Below are positions 17,661 to 26,413 of a stretch of DNA of 64,000 bases, piece after piece. The position numbers and the translations under genes were made by a program. The notes beneath the pieces were generated by a model. It was not told the DNA's origin, searched no databases, and worked only from the letters and a program-made list of their open reading frames with translations. The stretch is from Halorubrum salinum (GTDB taxonomy: Archaea; Halobacteriota; Halobacteria; Halobacteriales; Haloferacaceae): positions 62,001 to 126,000 of the forward strand of contig NZ_JANHDO010000002.1 of assembly GCF_024494575.1 (NCBI RefSeq), read 5' to 3'. The first letter of the stretch is position 1; each line of letters starts with the position of its first letter.

Positions 17661-19982
17661 CTAGTCGCTCGCCTCGGCGGCCGTCTCGAAGACGACCCAC
17701 TCGGAGTGGGTCTGCGGCTCGTCTGGGAGGTACGTCCCCTCGTTGCCGCACTCCGTGACGAGCCGACAGGTCGAGCGTTCGGGCGGCCAGACGACCTCGA
17801 CGCGCTCGTCGCCGACGCCCGCTTCGCCGCCCTCCGTCACCCGCACCGTCACCTCCTGTCGGTAGGTATACGTCGCGCCCGCGGGGTCGACGAGCGTCAC
17901 CGTCACGGCGACCACGTCGCCCTCGGGATCGAAGGGGACCGGCTCGGCCGAGCCGTCGGCCGTGTCTGCCGTCGCACCTCCCGCCCCGGACAGCCGCACC
18001 CCCTCCGGCGTCACCGCCCAGTCGACCGCGAGCGAGCCGTTCGGGTCGGCCACGGTGTAGGTGGCTCGGTCCGGGCCGCCGGCGCCCCCCCGTCGCGGGT
18101 CGACCCGCACCTGCGCTCGGGCGACGCGCTCAGGAACGCCCACCGTCGTCTCGGCGTCGACCCGGTCTCCGGACCGCCGGTCGAGCGGCTCCAGCTTCGG
18201 CGTGACGTGGGCGTCGGGGTCCGCGGTCCAGACGCCGTGGTAGCCGTAGCGGTACAGCGTCCGCTCCGGATAGGCGTCGAGCACCGCGAAGTTCTCCACC
18301 GGATCCCGGTCGAGCGCGTACACCACGTCGCCGTCGAGCCCGGGTCCGTTCCGAAGGTACTGGAACGGGTGGTTCTGCCACTCGCCGTACGGCGTCGGCA
18401 CGAACACCAGCCCGTCCTCGAACTCGGCCTCGTCGAAGGGCGCGTACGCCGCCTCGTGTTTCGCGTCGATCTCCGCGTTCCGCTCTATCGGCTCCGAGGC
18501 CGCGTCCACGGCGGCGACCCCCGCGACGACGACTGCGCCCGCGACGGCGACCGCGAGCGCGACGCGGGTGACCGCGGGAGAGACCCCGCGATTCGCGAGC
18601 CGATCGCGTACGAGGCGGAGCGCCCGCCACCCGGCGACGACGCCGACCCCGCCGAATATCGACAGCGGCACGAGGAGATCGAAGTGGTAGAACGGGCCGA
18701 AAAGCGACGCGAGCCCGTCGGTCGGGTCCGCGAGGTCGGCCAGCGCGTTGTGCGTGCCCCAGAAGAACAGGTTACCGACGACGACCGAGACCCCGACGCC
18801 GGCGAGGAGAACCCCTGCAGTCCGCCGGAACCCGGGCGTTCCGGGCGCGTCGCCGGCGAGCGACGAGTGGTCGGCCGCGCTGATACCGCCGGGGTCCCCG
18901 CTCGCGCGCCAGCTCCAGACCACGACCGCGCCGCCGAGCGCGGCCAGCGCGGTCCCGAGCGGTCCGCCGGCGAGCCACCGAGTCGCGATCTCCTGTACGG
19001 CGTATCGGTTCGACTCCAGCGCCAGCGCCGGGGTGTACTCGACCGAGTGGCCGAGGATGCGGCGCTCGCCGAACCCGGGGCCGTCCATCGGCGCGAACTC
19101 CTGATAGGGGAAGACGAGGGGGGAACCGGTCATCCGGACGTTGTACGCGAGCGTGACGCCGACGAACAAGGTGCCGAAAAGCGCCGTGAGCCCGTGGCGA
19201 CGGACCGGACCGGGGAGCCCCCGGAGGCCGGCGGCCGCGAGTGCGCGCGGCGTCGACGCCGCGGAGTCGGCGGAGAAGCCCTTGAGCCCCGATCCCACCC
19301 GCCACAGCGCATGCAGGATGAACGGCGAGGCGAACAACACCGCGGTGTACGGCCGCGAGAAGAAGGCGATCCCGACCGCGATCCCCGCGATCCCGGCGTC
19401 TCGGAGCGAGTCGTCCCGGACGCTCCGGAGGTACGCCACCGCGAAGATCAGGTTGAAGAGCGTCGTCGGCGCGTACGGGAGGAACGCCGCGCTCGTCGCG
19501 ATCGCCATCGGCGAGGCCGCGAAGAGGACGGCGGCGGCGAGGCCCGCCCGCCGACCGACAGCGAGCGATCCGAGCAGGTACACCAGGGCGGCGTTGCCGG
19601 CGGCGACCGCCGCCAGCGTCACGCGCGGCTCGCCGAACAGCCCCATCGAGACGGAGAAAAGCGCCGCCGGGACCGGGTTGTACTTCGGGTAGAGCCGGCC
19701 GCCGTCCTCGATGAAGAACCACGGGTGGACGGCGTCCGCCAGCGGGCCGGCGTGGAACTCCAGTTGTCCGCCCAGAAGCAGCGCGGCCTGCGCGAGGTAG
19801 ACCCCCTCGTCGTGGTTCGCGGAGTGGTGTGAGAAGACCGTGGCGGCGACCGCGAACGTCAGGAGGCCGGCAGCGAGAGAGACCACGGCCGCGGCGAGCG
19901 TCACCCGATCGGCGCGAGCGAGCCGCTCTCGGAGGCGGCTCGCGACCCGGCGGGGGTGGACGGACGGTGAGAGAAGTGACAC
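17661..19982 (-). CDS. GT39-like membrane glycosyltransferase (dolichyl-phosphate sugar user)
   Basis: A GT-C type integral membrane protein of 773 residues. After an N-terminal helix comes the acidic luminal motif NHDEGVYLAQAALL, the catalytic Asp/Glu region typical of PMT/ArnT-like enzymes, then about ten hydrophobic helices. The C-terminal third is hydrophilic and rich in beta segments, probably outside the membrane. It should transfer a sugar from a polyprenyl-phosphate carrier to a lipid or protein at the cell surface. It starts 23 bases after the stop of the iron-binding lipoprotein gene, so both share the iron-box promoter at 21180. Donor and acceptor are unknown. Confidence 0.83.
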   Translation of the reverse strand: MSLLSPSVHPRRVASRLRERLARADRVTLAAAVVSLAAGLLTFAVAATVFSHHSANHDEGVYLAQAALLLGGQLEFHAGPLADAVHPWFFIEDGGRLYPKYNPVPAALFSVSMGLFGEPRVTLAAVAAGNAALVYLLGSLAVGRRAGLAAAVLFAASPMAIATSAAFLPYAPTTLFNLIFAVAYLRSVRDDSLRDAGIAGIAVGIAFFSRPYTAVLFASPFILHALWRVGSGLKGFSADSAASTPRALAAAGLRGLPGPVRRHGLTALFGTLFVGVTLAYNVRMTGSPLVFPYQEFAPMDGPGFGERRILGHSVEYTPALALESNRYAVQEIATRWLAGGPLGTALAALGGAVVVWSWRASGDPGGISAADHSSLAGDAPGTPGFRRTAGVLLAGVGVSVVVGNLFFWGTHNALADLADPTDGLASLFGPFYHFDLLVPLSIFGGVGVVAGWRALRLVRDRLANRGVSPAVTRVALAVAVAGAVVVAGVAAVDAASEPIERNAEIDAKHEAAYAPFDEAEFEDGLVFVPTPYGEWQNHPFQYLRNGPGLDGDVVYALDRDPVENFAVLDAYPERTLYRYGYHGVWTADPDAHVTPKLEPLDRRSGDRVDAETTVGVPERVARAQVRVDPRRGGAGGPDRATYTVADPNGSLAVDWAVTPEGVRLSGAGGATADTADGSAEPVPFDPEGDVVAVTVTLVDPAGATYTYRQEVTVRVTEGGEAGVGDERVEVVWPPERSTCRLVTECGNEGTYLPDEPQTHSEWVVFETAAEASD

Positions 19983-20005
19983 GAACGGTGAGCGGTGGTG
20001 CGGCC

Positions 20006-21175
20006 TCAGATCTGGATGCCGGCGTCGCGCATGAGGTCGATCGTCGGTTCGAGGTTCGACAGTTCCGCTAAGTCGATGTCAGGCACGTCGAGTTCGTCGA
20101 TCGTCGGGAGGTCGCCGATGGGCTCCACCTCGGGGATGAGCGGGTATTCGAACGTCGAGCGCGCGAAGTAGTCCTGCGCCTCCGCCGACAGCAGGTGGCG
20201 GACGAAGTTGGCGGCGAGGTCGGCGTCGCTCGCGGTGTCGACGACCGCGGCACCGGCGACGTTGAACATCGCGCCCGCGTCCCCCTCGGTGAACGCGGTA
20301 GCGATCGGCGCGTTCGGGTTCCCGTCGAGGACGCGCTGGATGTAGTAGTGGTTCGTGAACGCCGCGTCGATCGCCCCGTCCGCGATCTCCTGACAGGTGC
20401 GGAACTCGTCCGGGTACGCCGTCGCACCGGACTCGACCATCGCTTCGAGCCACTCGCGGGTTGCCTCCTCGCCTTCGAGCAGCCGCATCGCGGTCACGAA
20501 CGCCTGACAGGAGCCGTACGAGGGGGCCCAGCCGAGGTCGCCCGGGAACTCCTCCGGGTACGCCATGATGTCGTCGGGCAGGTCGCTCTCGTCGAACTCG
20601 TCGGTGTTGTACGGGACCGTCCGGGCTCGGCCGGAGGTGCCCACCCACTGCTCGGTGCGGAACTCCGAACGGACCTTCTCGGCCACGTCGTCCGGGAGCG
20701 CCTGCGTGCGCCCGGCGTCGGCGAGCGCGCCGAGCGCCCCGGCGTTGACCGAGTAGAAGACGTCGGCCGGCGACCCCTCGCCCTCGTTGACGATCGCGTT
20801 CACGTGGTCGGTGGATCCGGCGTACCGAACGGTCAGATCTAAGTCGTCGTAGAGGTCGTCGATGTAGCTGACGAGCTCGCCGACGAGGAACTCGCCCCGC
20901 CCGGAGTAGACGGTGAGCTCGCCCTCCAGCGCCGGCATCTCCGCCATCGGCGTCCCGCCGGGTGCCCCCCGACCCTCGCGGCCCGAGCCGATCTGGCCGA
21001 TCGACGACTCCGCGTCGCCGCCGTCGCCGCCGTCGCTACCGTCCTCGCCGTCGCCGCCGTCTCCGCCGCCCGTACAGCCGGCTATCCCGACGGTTCCGAC
21101 CGCGCCGGCCGCCGCGAGGAACCGCCGTCGTCGAACGTTGCGTCCGTTCCGTCCATCGGATTCGTGTCTCGTCAT
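20006..21175 (-). CDS. Iron(III)-binding lipoprotein of an ABC importer (FbpA/FutA-like)
   Basis: A solute-binding protein of 389 residues. The N-terminus combines a twin-arginine motif (RRRRFLAAAG) with the lipobox IAGC, followed by a long Gly/Asp linker, so it is probably exported folded and lipid-anchored. The mature part matches the iron-binding class: LTVYSGRGEFLVGELV, ADVFYSVNAGALGAL and the paired tyrosines in TNHYYIQRV that ligate Fe(III) in FbpA-type proteins. It probably feeds the fused permease at 11301-12911. Its promoter carries operator 3, and it is co-transcribed with the GT39-like gene. Confidence 0.9.
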   Translation of the reverse strand: MTRHESDGRNGRNVRRRRFLAAAGAVGTVGIAGCTGGGDGGDGEDGSDGGDGGDAESSIGQIGSGREGRGAPGGTPMAEMPALEGELTVYSGRGEFLVGELVSYIDDLYDDLDLTVRYAGSTDHVNAIVNEGEGSPADVFYSVNAGALGALADAGRTQALPDDVAEKVRSEFRTEQWVGTSGRARTVPYNTDEFDESDLPDDIMAYPEEFPGDLGWAPSYGSCQAFVTAMRLLEGEEATREWLEAMVESGATAYPDEFRTCQEIADGAIDAAFTNHYYIQRVLDGNPNAPIATAFTEGDAGAMFNVAGAAVVDTASDADLAANFVRHLLSAEAQDYFARSTFEYPLIPEVEPIGDLPTIDELDVPDIDLAELSNLEPTIDLMRDAGIQI

Positions 21176-21179
21176 GTGT

Positions 21180-21195
21180 TTTAGGCTAACCTAAA
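21180..21195. promoter_or_regulatory. Iron-box-like operator 3
   Basis: The perfect palindrome TTTAGGCTAACCTAAA lies 4 bases before the lipoprotein ATG at 21175. Its distal half runs into an AT-rich sequence reading TTTATTTA on the minus strand, the likely TATA box. Of the five sites this one has the spacer closest to the classical DtxR consensus. Confidence 0.8.
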
Positions 21196-21214
21196 TAAAC
21201 TTAGTCGTGTCGGT

Positions 21215-22396
21215 TCAGTCGTCCGCGAGCGCCCGCGTCCGGGAGAGCGCGTCGAGGCAGTCGAGCCAGTCGCGCATGTGTTCGCCACAGTAGTTGAGGA
21301 ACGCGCCGTTGTTCCACTCGGAGAAGTCGCCCTCAGCGAGCGCGTCGGCCATCTCCGCGAACACCGCCTCGAAGGTATCCGCGTCGTCACCCACGTCGTC
21401 GAGCACCTCCCAGACGTGCTCGTTCAGCTCTAACCCCGCCACCTCGTTCGCGAGGTCGTCGAACGTCGAGCGCGCGGCCTTGTTGTGCTCGCACAGCGGT
21501 CCGCCGTTGTAGATGCGCACCCCGAGCTCGTCGGCGGCGCGCTTCAGGAAGAGGCCCGACCAGATGTCGTCGAACCGCCCGACGTCCCACTCGTTGTCGT
21601 CCATCGGGAGCTGGTAGAACGCGGGGATAACCTCGCGGCGGAACGCGAGGTTCATCGAGCAGACGGTGAGGTAGTTGCCGCGGGCGGCGACGAAGTCCTC
21701 GCCGAAGTCGTCGGCGGTCGTCCGGGTCTGCGCCTGCCCCTCTAAGTCGCCGTCCATCAGGATCCGGACCGCGTCGAGGTCGGGGACGTTCGTCCACAGC
21801 CCCTGCGAGGCGACGACCTCGCCGGAGTCGACCTCGACCGAGTCGGTCTCGACCGTCTCGTCCATCGCCGAGTACGGATACCCGCGCGGGTAGAGGCCGT
21901 GCTCGTCGGCGTTCTGATAGAGGACGTTCACCCAGCTCTCGTCCGAGCTGACGCGCTCGATCTCGCCACCGAACGCGAGGTTCTCCATGTGGCGGCCGAA
22001 GTAGTCCGCGTCGTCGTGCGGGAGCGTGTCGTCGTCGATGAAGATCCCGTACTCGAACGACGGGTTCGCCCACATGTAGAGGAGTCCGAAGCTCGTCTCG
22101 GCGTGGCTCGCGGCCGGCACGACGTGCCCGTACTCCGCGACGTCGTTGTCCTCGTACCACTCCTCGCGTCCGGTCCCGTCGAACACCTCTCCCGAGACGT
22201 TCAGGTCGTCGAGCATCGCCCGCATCTCCCCGACGTCACAGAAGTCCTCGGTGACCAACACGAAGTGCAGACGCGAGACATCGAACCCGTACTCGCGGGC
22301 GTTCGCGACGTACGCGCGGAGGCACTCGTACTCGCGGATCGTCGGCACGATGACGCAGATGTCGGACTCGTCACGTCGTGGGCGGCGTTCGTCCAT
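21215..22396 (-). CDS. RGP-like glycosyltransferase (GT75/alpha-1,4-glucan-protein synthase family)
   Basis: A soluble protein of 393 residues with GT-A features: CVIVPTIREYECLRAY, an acidic metal site in YGIFIDDDTLPHDDADYF, and MNLAFRREVIPAFYQLPM before RFDDIWSGLFLK. These resemble reversibly glycosylated polypeptides, annotated in archaea as alpha-1,4-glucan-protein synthase. Plant relatives interconvert UDP-arabinose forms. The ATG at 22396 is preferred because it lies about 27 bases from the TATA-like ATTTTTAG; an ATG at 22405 is also possible. Operator 4 lies directly upstream. The reaction in this organism is unknown. Confidence 0.82.
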   Translation of the reverse strand: MDERRPRRDESDICVIVPTIREYECLRAYVANAREYGFDVSRLHFVLVTEDFCDVGEMRAMLDDLNVSGEVFDGTGREEWYEDNDVAEYGHVVPAASHAETSFGLLYMWANPSFEYGIFIDDDTLPHDDADYFGRHMENLAFGGEIERVSSDESWVNVLYQNADEHGLYPRGYPYSAMDETVETDSVEVDSGEVVASQGLWTNVPDLDAVRILMDGDLEGQAQTRTTADDFGEDFVAARGNYLTVCSMNLAFRREVIPAFYQLPMDDNEWDVGRFDDIWSGLFLKRAADELGVRIYNGGPLCEHNKAARSTFDDLANEVAGLELNEHVWEVLDDVGDDADTFEAVFAEMADALAEGDFSEWNNGAFLNYCGEHMRDWLDCLDALSRTRALADD

Positions 22397-22407
22397 ACAC
22401 GCCATTT

Positions 22408-22423
22408 TTTAGGTGAACCTAAA
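22408..22423. promoter_or_regulatory. Iron-box-like operator 4, overlapping an ORF end
   Basis: The perfect palindrome TTTAGGTGAACCTAAA sits between the flippase-like gene and the RGP-like gene. The TAG stop codon of the upstream gene (22419-22421) lies inside the operator, and a TATA-like run on the minus strand overlaps the end of that reading frame. The site could therefore control the downstream gene separately within an otherwise tight pair. Confidence 0.78.
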
Positions 22424-23537
22424 AATCTGCTGATTCGGCGTGCTCGTCGGTCGCGCCCGCGCTCGGGGGTGCCTCGTCGGCGGAACGGGTCGGCGAGACG
22501 TTGAGTCCGACGGCCGCCGCGGCGCCGCCGGCGAGCGTGACGGCGTTTTTCAGCGCGTGATCGAGGACGGCGGCCGCGATCGCCGTCTCGACCGGGATCG
22601 CGGTCGTACCGACGACCAGCCCGGTGAACGCGGCCTCGTACAGCCCGACTCCGCCCTGTGAGAGCGGTAACACCTTCGCGAGGTTGCCCGCGCTGACCGC
22701 GAGCGTGCAGACGGCGAGTAAGACCGGGAGCGCGACGACGCCGCCGTCGAACCCGCCGAGCAGCGCGGCCAACACGAGGACGGCGGTCGCGACGTCGACC
22801 CCCCAGACGAGGAGGCTCCACCCGAACACGGCCGCGAGACGGCGCGGTTGGGCGGCGACGACCCGAACCGCGGCACCGAACCGAACCGCGGCGTCGACCG
22901 GCCGGGCGAGTCGCGTCTCGGCGGCCCGATCGCGAAGCGCGGGGCCGACGCGTCGGTCGCTCCGGGCGAACGCGACCGTCGCGACCCCGAGCGCGACGGC
23001 GACGGCGGCGAGTCCGGCGGCGGCGGCGAGCGGCGTCACCCCACCCGTCGTGTCGACCGATCGATCTCCCGCGGCGAGCGCGCCGAGCGCGAGCGCACCG
23101 AGCGTCGCGATCGCCACGAGGTCGAAGGCGCGCTCCACCGCCAACGAGGCGACGCCGGTGGGGTACGGGACGTCGCGCTTGCGCTTCAGCAGGTACGCGC
23201 GGACCCCGTCGCCGGCCCGCGCCGGGACGATCAGGTTCGCGGTCTGACTCGCGAACACGGCCGCGGTGAGAAAGCCGGTCCGGAGCCGAGTGCTCATTGC
23301 CGCGAGCACGTCGCCGTACCGCCGCCCCCGGATAGGCCACGAGAGCGCGTAGGCGACGACCGCGACGGCGAGAAGCGCCGGGTCAGCGGCCGCCGCGGTC
23401 GCGACGATCGCGTCCACGTCGACGTACCGCGTCACGAACCATCCGCCGACGGCGAGCACGAGCGCCGTTCCCACGAGCGTGAGACGCCCGCGTGTGAAGC
23501 GATCCCGGAGTCGGGCGGAGTCGGACCGGCTCGTCAT
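22419..23537 (-). CDS. Flippase-like / lysylphosphatidylglycerol synthetase-type membrane protein
   Basis: A 372-residue integral membrane protein of the UPF0104 (flippase-like, LPG synthase TM) family. About eight hydrophobic helices are visible, with the family segments SQTANLIVPARAGDGVRAYLL, VASLAVERAFDLVAI and KVLPLSQGGVGLYEAAFTGLV. Relatives occur in glycan and lipid export loci. The position beside three glycosyltransferase-like genes suggests a role in handling polyprenyl-linked sugars. Operator 5 and a TATA-like catataac give a leaderless start at 23537. Translocation activity is inferred from the family name only. Confidence 0.83.
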   Translation of the reverse strand: MTSRSDSARLRDRFTRGRLTLVGTALVLAVGGWFVTRYVDVDAIVATAAAADPALLAVAVVAYALSWPIRGRRYGDVLAAMSTRLRTGFLTAAVFASQTANLIVPARAGDGVRAYLLKRKRDVPYPTGVASLAVERAFDLVAIATLGALALGALAAGDRSVDTTGGVTPLAAAAGLAAVAVALGVATVAFARSDRRVGPALRDRAAETRLARPVDAAVRFGAAVRVVAAQPRRLAAVFGWSLLVWGVDVATAVLVLAALLGGFDGGVVALPVLLAVCTLAVSAGNLAKVLPLSQGGVGLYEAAFTGLVVGTTAIPVETAIAAAVLDHALKNAVTLAGGAAAAVGLNVSPTRSADEAPPSAGATDEHAESADF

Positions 23538-23544
23538 ACGACTG

Positions 23545-23560
23545 TTTAGGGCGACCTAAA
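23545..23560. promoter_or_regulatory. Iron-box-like operator 5
   Basis: The perfect palindrome TTTAGGGCGACCTAAA lies between the TATA-like element (23562-23569, GTTATATG on the minus strand) and the ATG at 23537. A bound repressor would block RNA polymerase recruitment or start. Confidence 0.77.
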
Positions 23561-23649
23561 ACATATAACGCTGGCGGTTCTCCGGCTCTCCGCCCGCTCA
23601 CCCGACTTCGTCGGCAACTTATTTGTTCACACTCTTCGAAATACTATAC

Positions 23650-23934
23650 ATGACCGTGTCTAACGCCGACTCCCGCCGCATGTGGCTCGTCGAGCGGACG
23701 TACTCCGACGACGAACAGAACATGGTGATCCTCACCTACGCCACCGAAGACGGCGAGCGATACTTCCGCAAGGAGCGTGCGCTCACCTCCTTTTCGGACG
23801 TGCGCGACACGACGGCAGCCGTCACGCCCGACCCCGATAACGTCGGGCGCGTTGACGACCCGGCCGATCGCGAACGGTACGCGGCCGAGGCCGATCGAAT
23901 GGCCCGCTCCCACGATCCGGACGACGTGATCTGA
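23650..23934 (+). CDS. Small conserved-type acidic protein of unknown function
   Basis: A 94-residue acidic soluble protein. The ATG at 23650 is about 29 bases after the TATA-like cttatttg (23618-23625). The first half (MWLVERTYSDDEQNMVILTYATEDGERYFRKE) looks like a small beta-rich domain; the second half is charged and probably helical (DRERYAAEADRMARSHDP). No catalytic motif or zinc site is seen. It lies outside the iron-box cluster, divergent from the flippase-like gene, and may pair with the rhomboid gene 45 bases downstream. Function unknown. Confidence 0.72.
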   Translation: MTVSNADSRRMWLVERTYSDDEQNMVILTYATEDGERYFRKERALTSFSDVRDTTAAVTPDPDNVGRVDDPADRERYAAEADRMARSHDPDDVI

Positions 23935-23979
23935 CCGTCGCGGCCGCGTTTAAGCCCGTCCGGCTCGAACGACCCCCCA

Positions 23980-24540
23980 ATGCGCGCGACGCTCGAAACC
24001 CTCGCGGTCGCGGTTCTCGTCGGTCTCGCGCAGTTCGCGCTCAGAGCCGTCGGGGTCGTCGGCGCACTCGCGCTGTCGACGCCGCTGTCGGTCGCGCCGT
24101 GGACGCTCGTCACCGGCGTGTACGCGCACGCCTCCGTCGGCCATCTGATCGCCAACGCGGTCGCGCTGCTCATCGTCGGCCCGCTCGTCGAGCGCCGAAC
24201 GACGCGGCTCCGGTTTCACGCCTTCGTCGTGACGACCGGAGCCATCGCCGGGACCGCGCAGGTGACGCTCGGCGGCCTGCTCGGTCCCTCGCCGGCAGTG
24301 CTGGGACTGAGCGGCGCGGTGTTCGCGCTCGGCGGCTACCTCCTCGCGGGCAACGTCGCCAGCGCGACGCTTTTCGACCGGCTCCGGCTCTCAGTTCGCG
24401 CACAGCTCGCGCTGTTCGGTCTCGCCGCGCTCGCGCTCACCGCGATGACCGCCGCACCCGGCGTCGCGCTCATCGCACACGCCGCCGGCGCGTTCTGCGG
24501 GCTCGTCGCCGGACGGATCGGACTCCTCGACGCGCAGTGA
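23980..24540 (+). CDS. Rhomboid-family intramembrane serine protease
   Basis: A six-helix-size membrane protein of 186 residues with rhomboid landmarks: the HASVGHLIANAVAL region in helix 2, the catalytic Ser111 in GLSGA of helix 4, and the catalytic His167 in IAHAAGAF of helix 6. The family cleaves membrane-spanning substrates within the bilayer. The protein is compact, without an N-terminal zinc finger or other domain. The substrate is unknown. A separate short upstream region (gtttaagcc near 23949) could be its TATA box. Confidence 0.83.
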   Translation: MRATLETLAVAVLVGLAQFALRAVGVVGALALSTPLSVAPWTLVTGVYAHASVGHLIANAVALLIVGPLVERRTTRLRFHAFVVTTGAIAGTAQVTLGGLLGPSPAVLGLSGAVFALGGYLLAGNVASATLFDRLRLSVRAQLALFGLAALALTAMTAAPGVALIAHAAGAFCGLVAGRIGLLDAQ

Positions 24541-24632
24541 TCGCGGGTCGCCGAACGAGACGAACCGACTCGACGGCAGCGTCGCTATCGGGTGTGAAGA
24601 AAACGAAGAGAGCGAAACGGACGCCCTAGCGC

Positions 24633-24941
24633 TTAGTCTTCGAGAACGATCTCGATGCTGACGTCGTTGGGCACTTGGACGCGCATGAGCTGGCGGAGCG
24701 CGCGCTCGTCTGCGTCGATGTCGATCAGACGCTTGTGGACGCGCATCTCCCAGTGCTCCCACGTCGCCGTCCCCTCACCGTCCGGGGACTTACGCGACGG
24801 GATCTCGAGCGTCTTCGTCGGCAGCGGGATCGGGCCCGACAGGGCGACCCCCGTCGAGTCCGCGATCTCGCGGACGTCGTCGCAGATGTCGTCGAGGTCC
24901 TCGGGGCTCGTGCCGGCGAGGCGGACGCGTGCCTGCTGCAT
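24633..24941 (-). CDS. rpsJ: 30S ribosomal protein S10
   Basis: A 102-residue archaeal S10 (uS10), part of the small-subunit head. Recognisable segments are [46 protein letters not shown] and the C-terminal [18 protein letters not shown]. It starts 3 bases after the EF-1alpha stop, the classical archaeal tuf-rpsJ arrangement, so both are translated from one transcript. Confidence 0.97.
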   Translation of the reverse strand: MQQARVRLAGTSPEDLDDICDDVREIADSTGVALSGPIPLPTKTLEIPSRKSPDGEGTATWEHWEMRVHKRLIDIDADERALRQLMRVQVPNDVSIEIVLED

Positions 24942-24944
24942 CGA

Positions 24945-26210
24945 TTATCGCTCGTTAACTTCGAGCACCTTGCCGGCCGCGATGGTCTGACCCATGTCGC
25001 GGATGGCGAAGCTGCCGAGTTCCGGAATCTCGCCGGACGGCTCGATGCTGAGCGGCTTTTGCGGGCGCACGGTGACGACCGCGGCGTCGCCGGACTTGAT
25101 GAAGTCCGGGTTCTCCTCGGCGACCTCACCGGACGAGGGGTCGATCTTCTGATCGATGGACTCGATCGTACAGGCGACCTGCGCCGTGTGGGCGTGGAAG
25201 ACCGGGGTGTAGCCGGCCGTGATGACCGACGGGTGCTGCATGACGACGACCTGTGCCTTGAACGTCTCGGCGACGCTCGGCGGGTCGTCGGCGGGGCCAC
25301 AGACGTCGCCGCGACGGATGTCGTCCTTGCCGATGCCGCGGACGTTGAACCCGACGTTGTCACCGGGCTCGGCCTTGGGCACTTCCTCGTGGTGCATCTC
25401 GACCGTCTTCACCTCGCCGCCCACGTCGGACGGCTGGAAGGAGACGTTGTCGCCGGTGTTGAGGATCCCGGTCTCGACGCGTCCCACGGGGACGGTCCCG
25501 ATACCGGAGATGGTGTAGACGTCCTGGATGGGAAGTCGGAGCGGCGCGTCCGTCGGCGGCTCGGACTCCGGCAGGTCGTTGAGCGACTCCAGCAGGGTGG
25601 GGCCGTCGTACCACGGCGTGTTCTCGGACTCCTCGGCGATGTTGTCGCCCTCGAACGCCGAGATCGGCACGAACGTCGTGTCGTCGGTCGCGAAGCGGAC
25701 CTGATTGAGCAGGTTCTTGACCTCCTCGATGACCTCGTTGTACGAGGACTCCTGGTAGTCGACCAGGTCCATCTTGTTGACGCCGATGATGAGCTCGTTG
25801 ATCCCGAGCGTGCGGGCCAGGAACACGTGCTCGCGGGTCTGGGGCGCGACACCGTCGTCTGCCGCGACGACGAGGACCGCGTTGTCGGCCTGCGAGGCAC
25901 CCGTGATCATGTTCTTCACGAAGTCACGGTGGCCCGGGCAGTCGACGATGGTGAAGTAGTAGGAATCCGTGTCGAACTCCTGGTGGGCGATGTCGATCGT
26001 GACGCCACGCTCGCGCTCCTCGGCGAGGTTGTCCATCACGTAGGCGAACTCGAAGCCGCCTTTGCCCTTCTCTTCGGCTTCCTCGCGGTGCTGCTCGATT
26101 ACGTGCTCGGGGACGCTCCCCGTCTCGAAGAGGAGGCGACCCACGAGCGTACTCTTGCCGTGGTCGACGTGGCCGATAATGGCCAAGTTCTGGTGCGGTT
26201 TGTCACTCAT
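24945..26210 (-). CDS. tuf: Translation elongation factor EF-1alpha (aEF1A)
   Basis: A GTPase of 421 residues that delivers aminoacyl-tRNA to the ribosome. The ATG at 26210 gives [21 protein letters not shown]. The GTP-binding motifs are GHVDHGKS (13-20), [12 protein letters not shown] and NKMD, with the switch region [16 protein letters not shown]. The open frame upstream of this start is low-quality GC-rich sequence. Domains 2 and 3 are complete. It leads the tuf-rpsJ pair. Confidence 0.97.
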   Translation of the reverse strand: MSDKPHQNLAIIGHVDHGKSTLVGRLLFETGSVPEHVIEQHREEAEEKGKGGFEFAYVMDNLAEERERGVTIDIAHQEFDTDSYYFTIVDCPGHRDFVKNMITGASQADNAVLVVAADDGVAPQTREHVFLARTLGINELIIGVNKMDLVDYQESSYNEVIEEVKNLLNQVRFATDDTTFVPISAFEGDNIAEESENTPWYDGPTLLESLNDLPESEPPTDAPLRLPIQDVYTISGIGTVPVGRVETGILNTGDNVSFQPSDVGGEVKTVEMHHEEVPKAEPGDNVGFNVRGIGKDDIRRGDVCGPADDPPSVAETFKAQVVVMQHPSVITAGYTPVFHAHTAQVACTIESIDQKIDPSSGEVAEENPDFIKSGDAAVVTVRPQKPLSIEPSGEIPELGSFAIRDMGQTIAAGKVLEVNER

Positions 26211-26413
26211 GGGGTAATCACGCGCTAAGGCGCTCTGTGAGTAGGTTTCGGTAGATTCCACTAAAACGGTTTCGATACGTACCACAGACCATCTCGCTGC
26301 CGTCGGGCGATTCTCGACAACGCGGGGCACGGCAGCGCGTCGCACGCGCCGCCCCATCGGTCCGGACCGCGACGGCTCGATCTGCGGGCGTAGGGCTCGC
26401 TCTGACGCGGGCG

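Noticed and set aside
24675-26228. 517-codon plus-strand open frame opposite rpsJ and tuf
   Set aside because: It is antisense to two universally conserved genes and has no recognisable motif.
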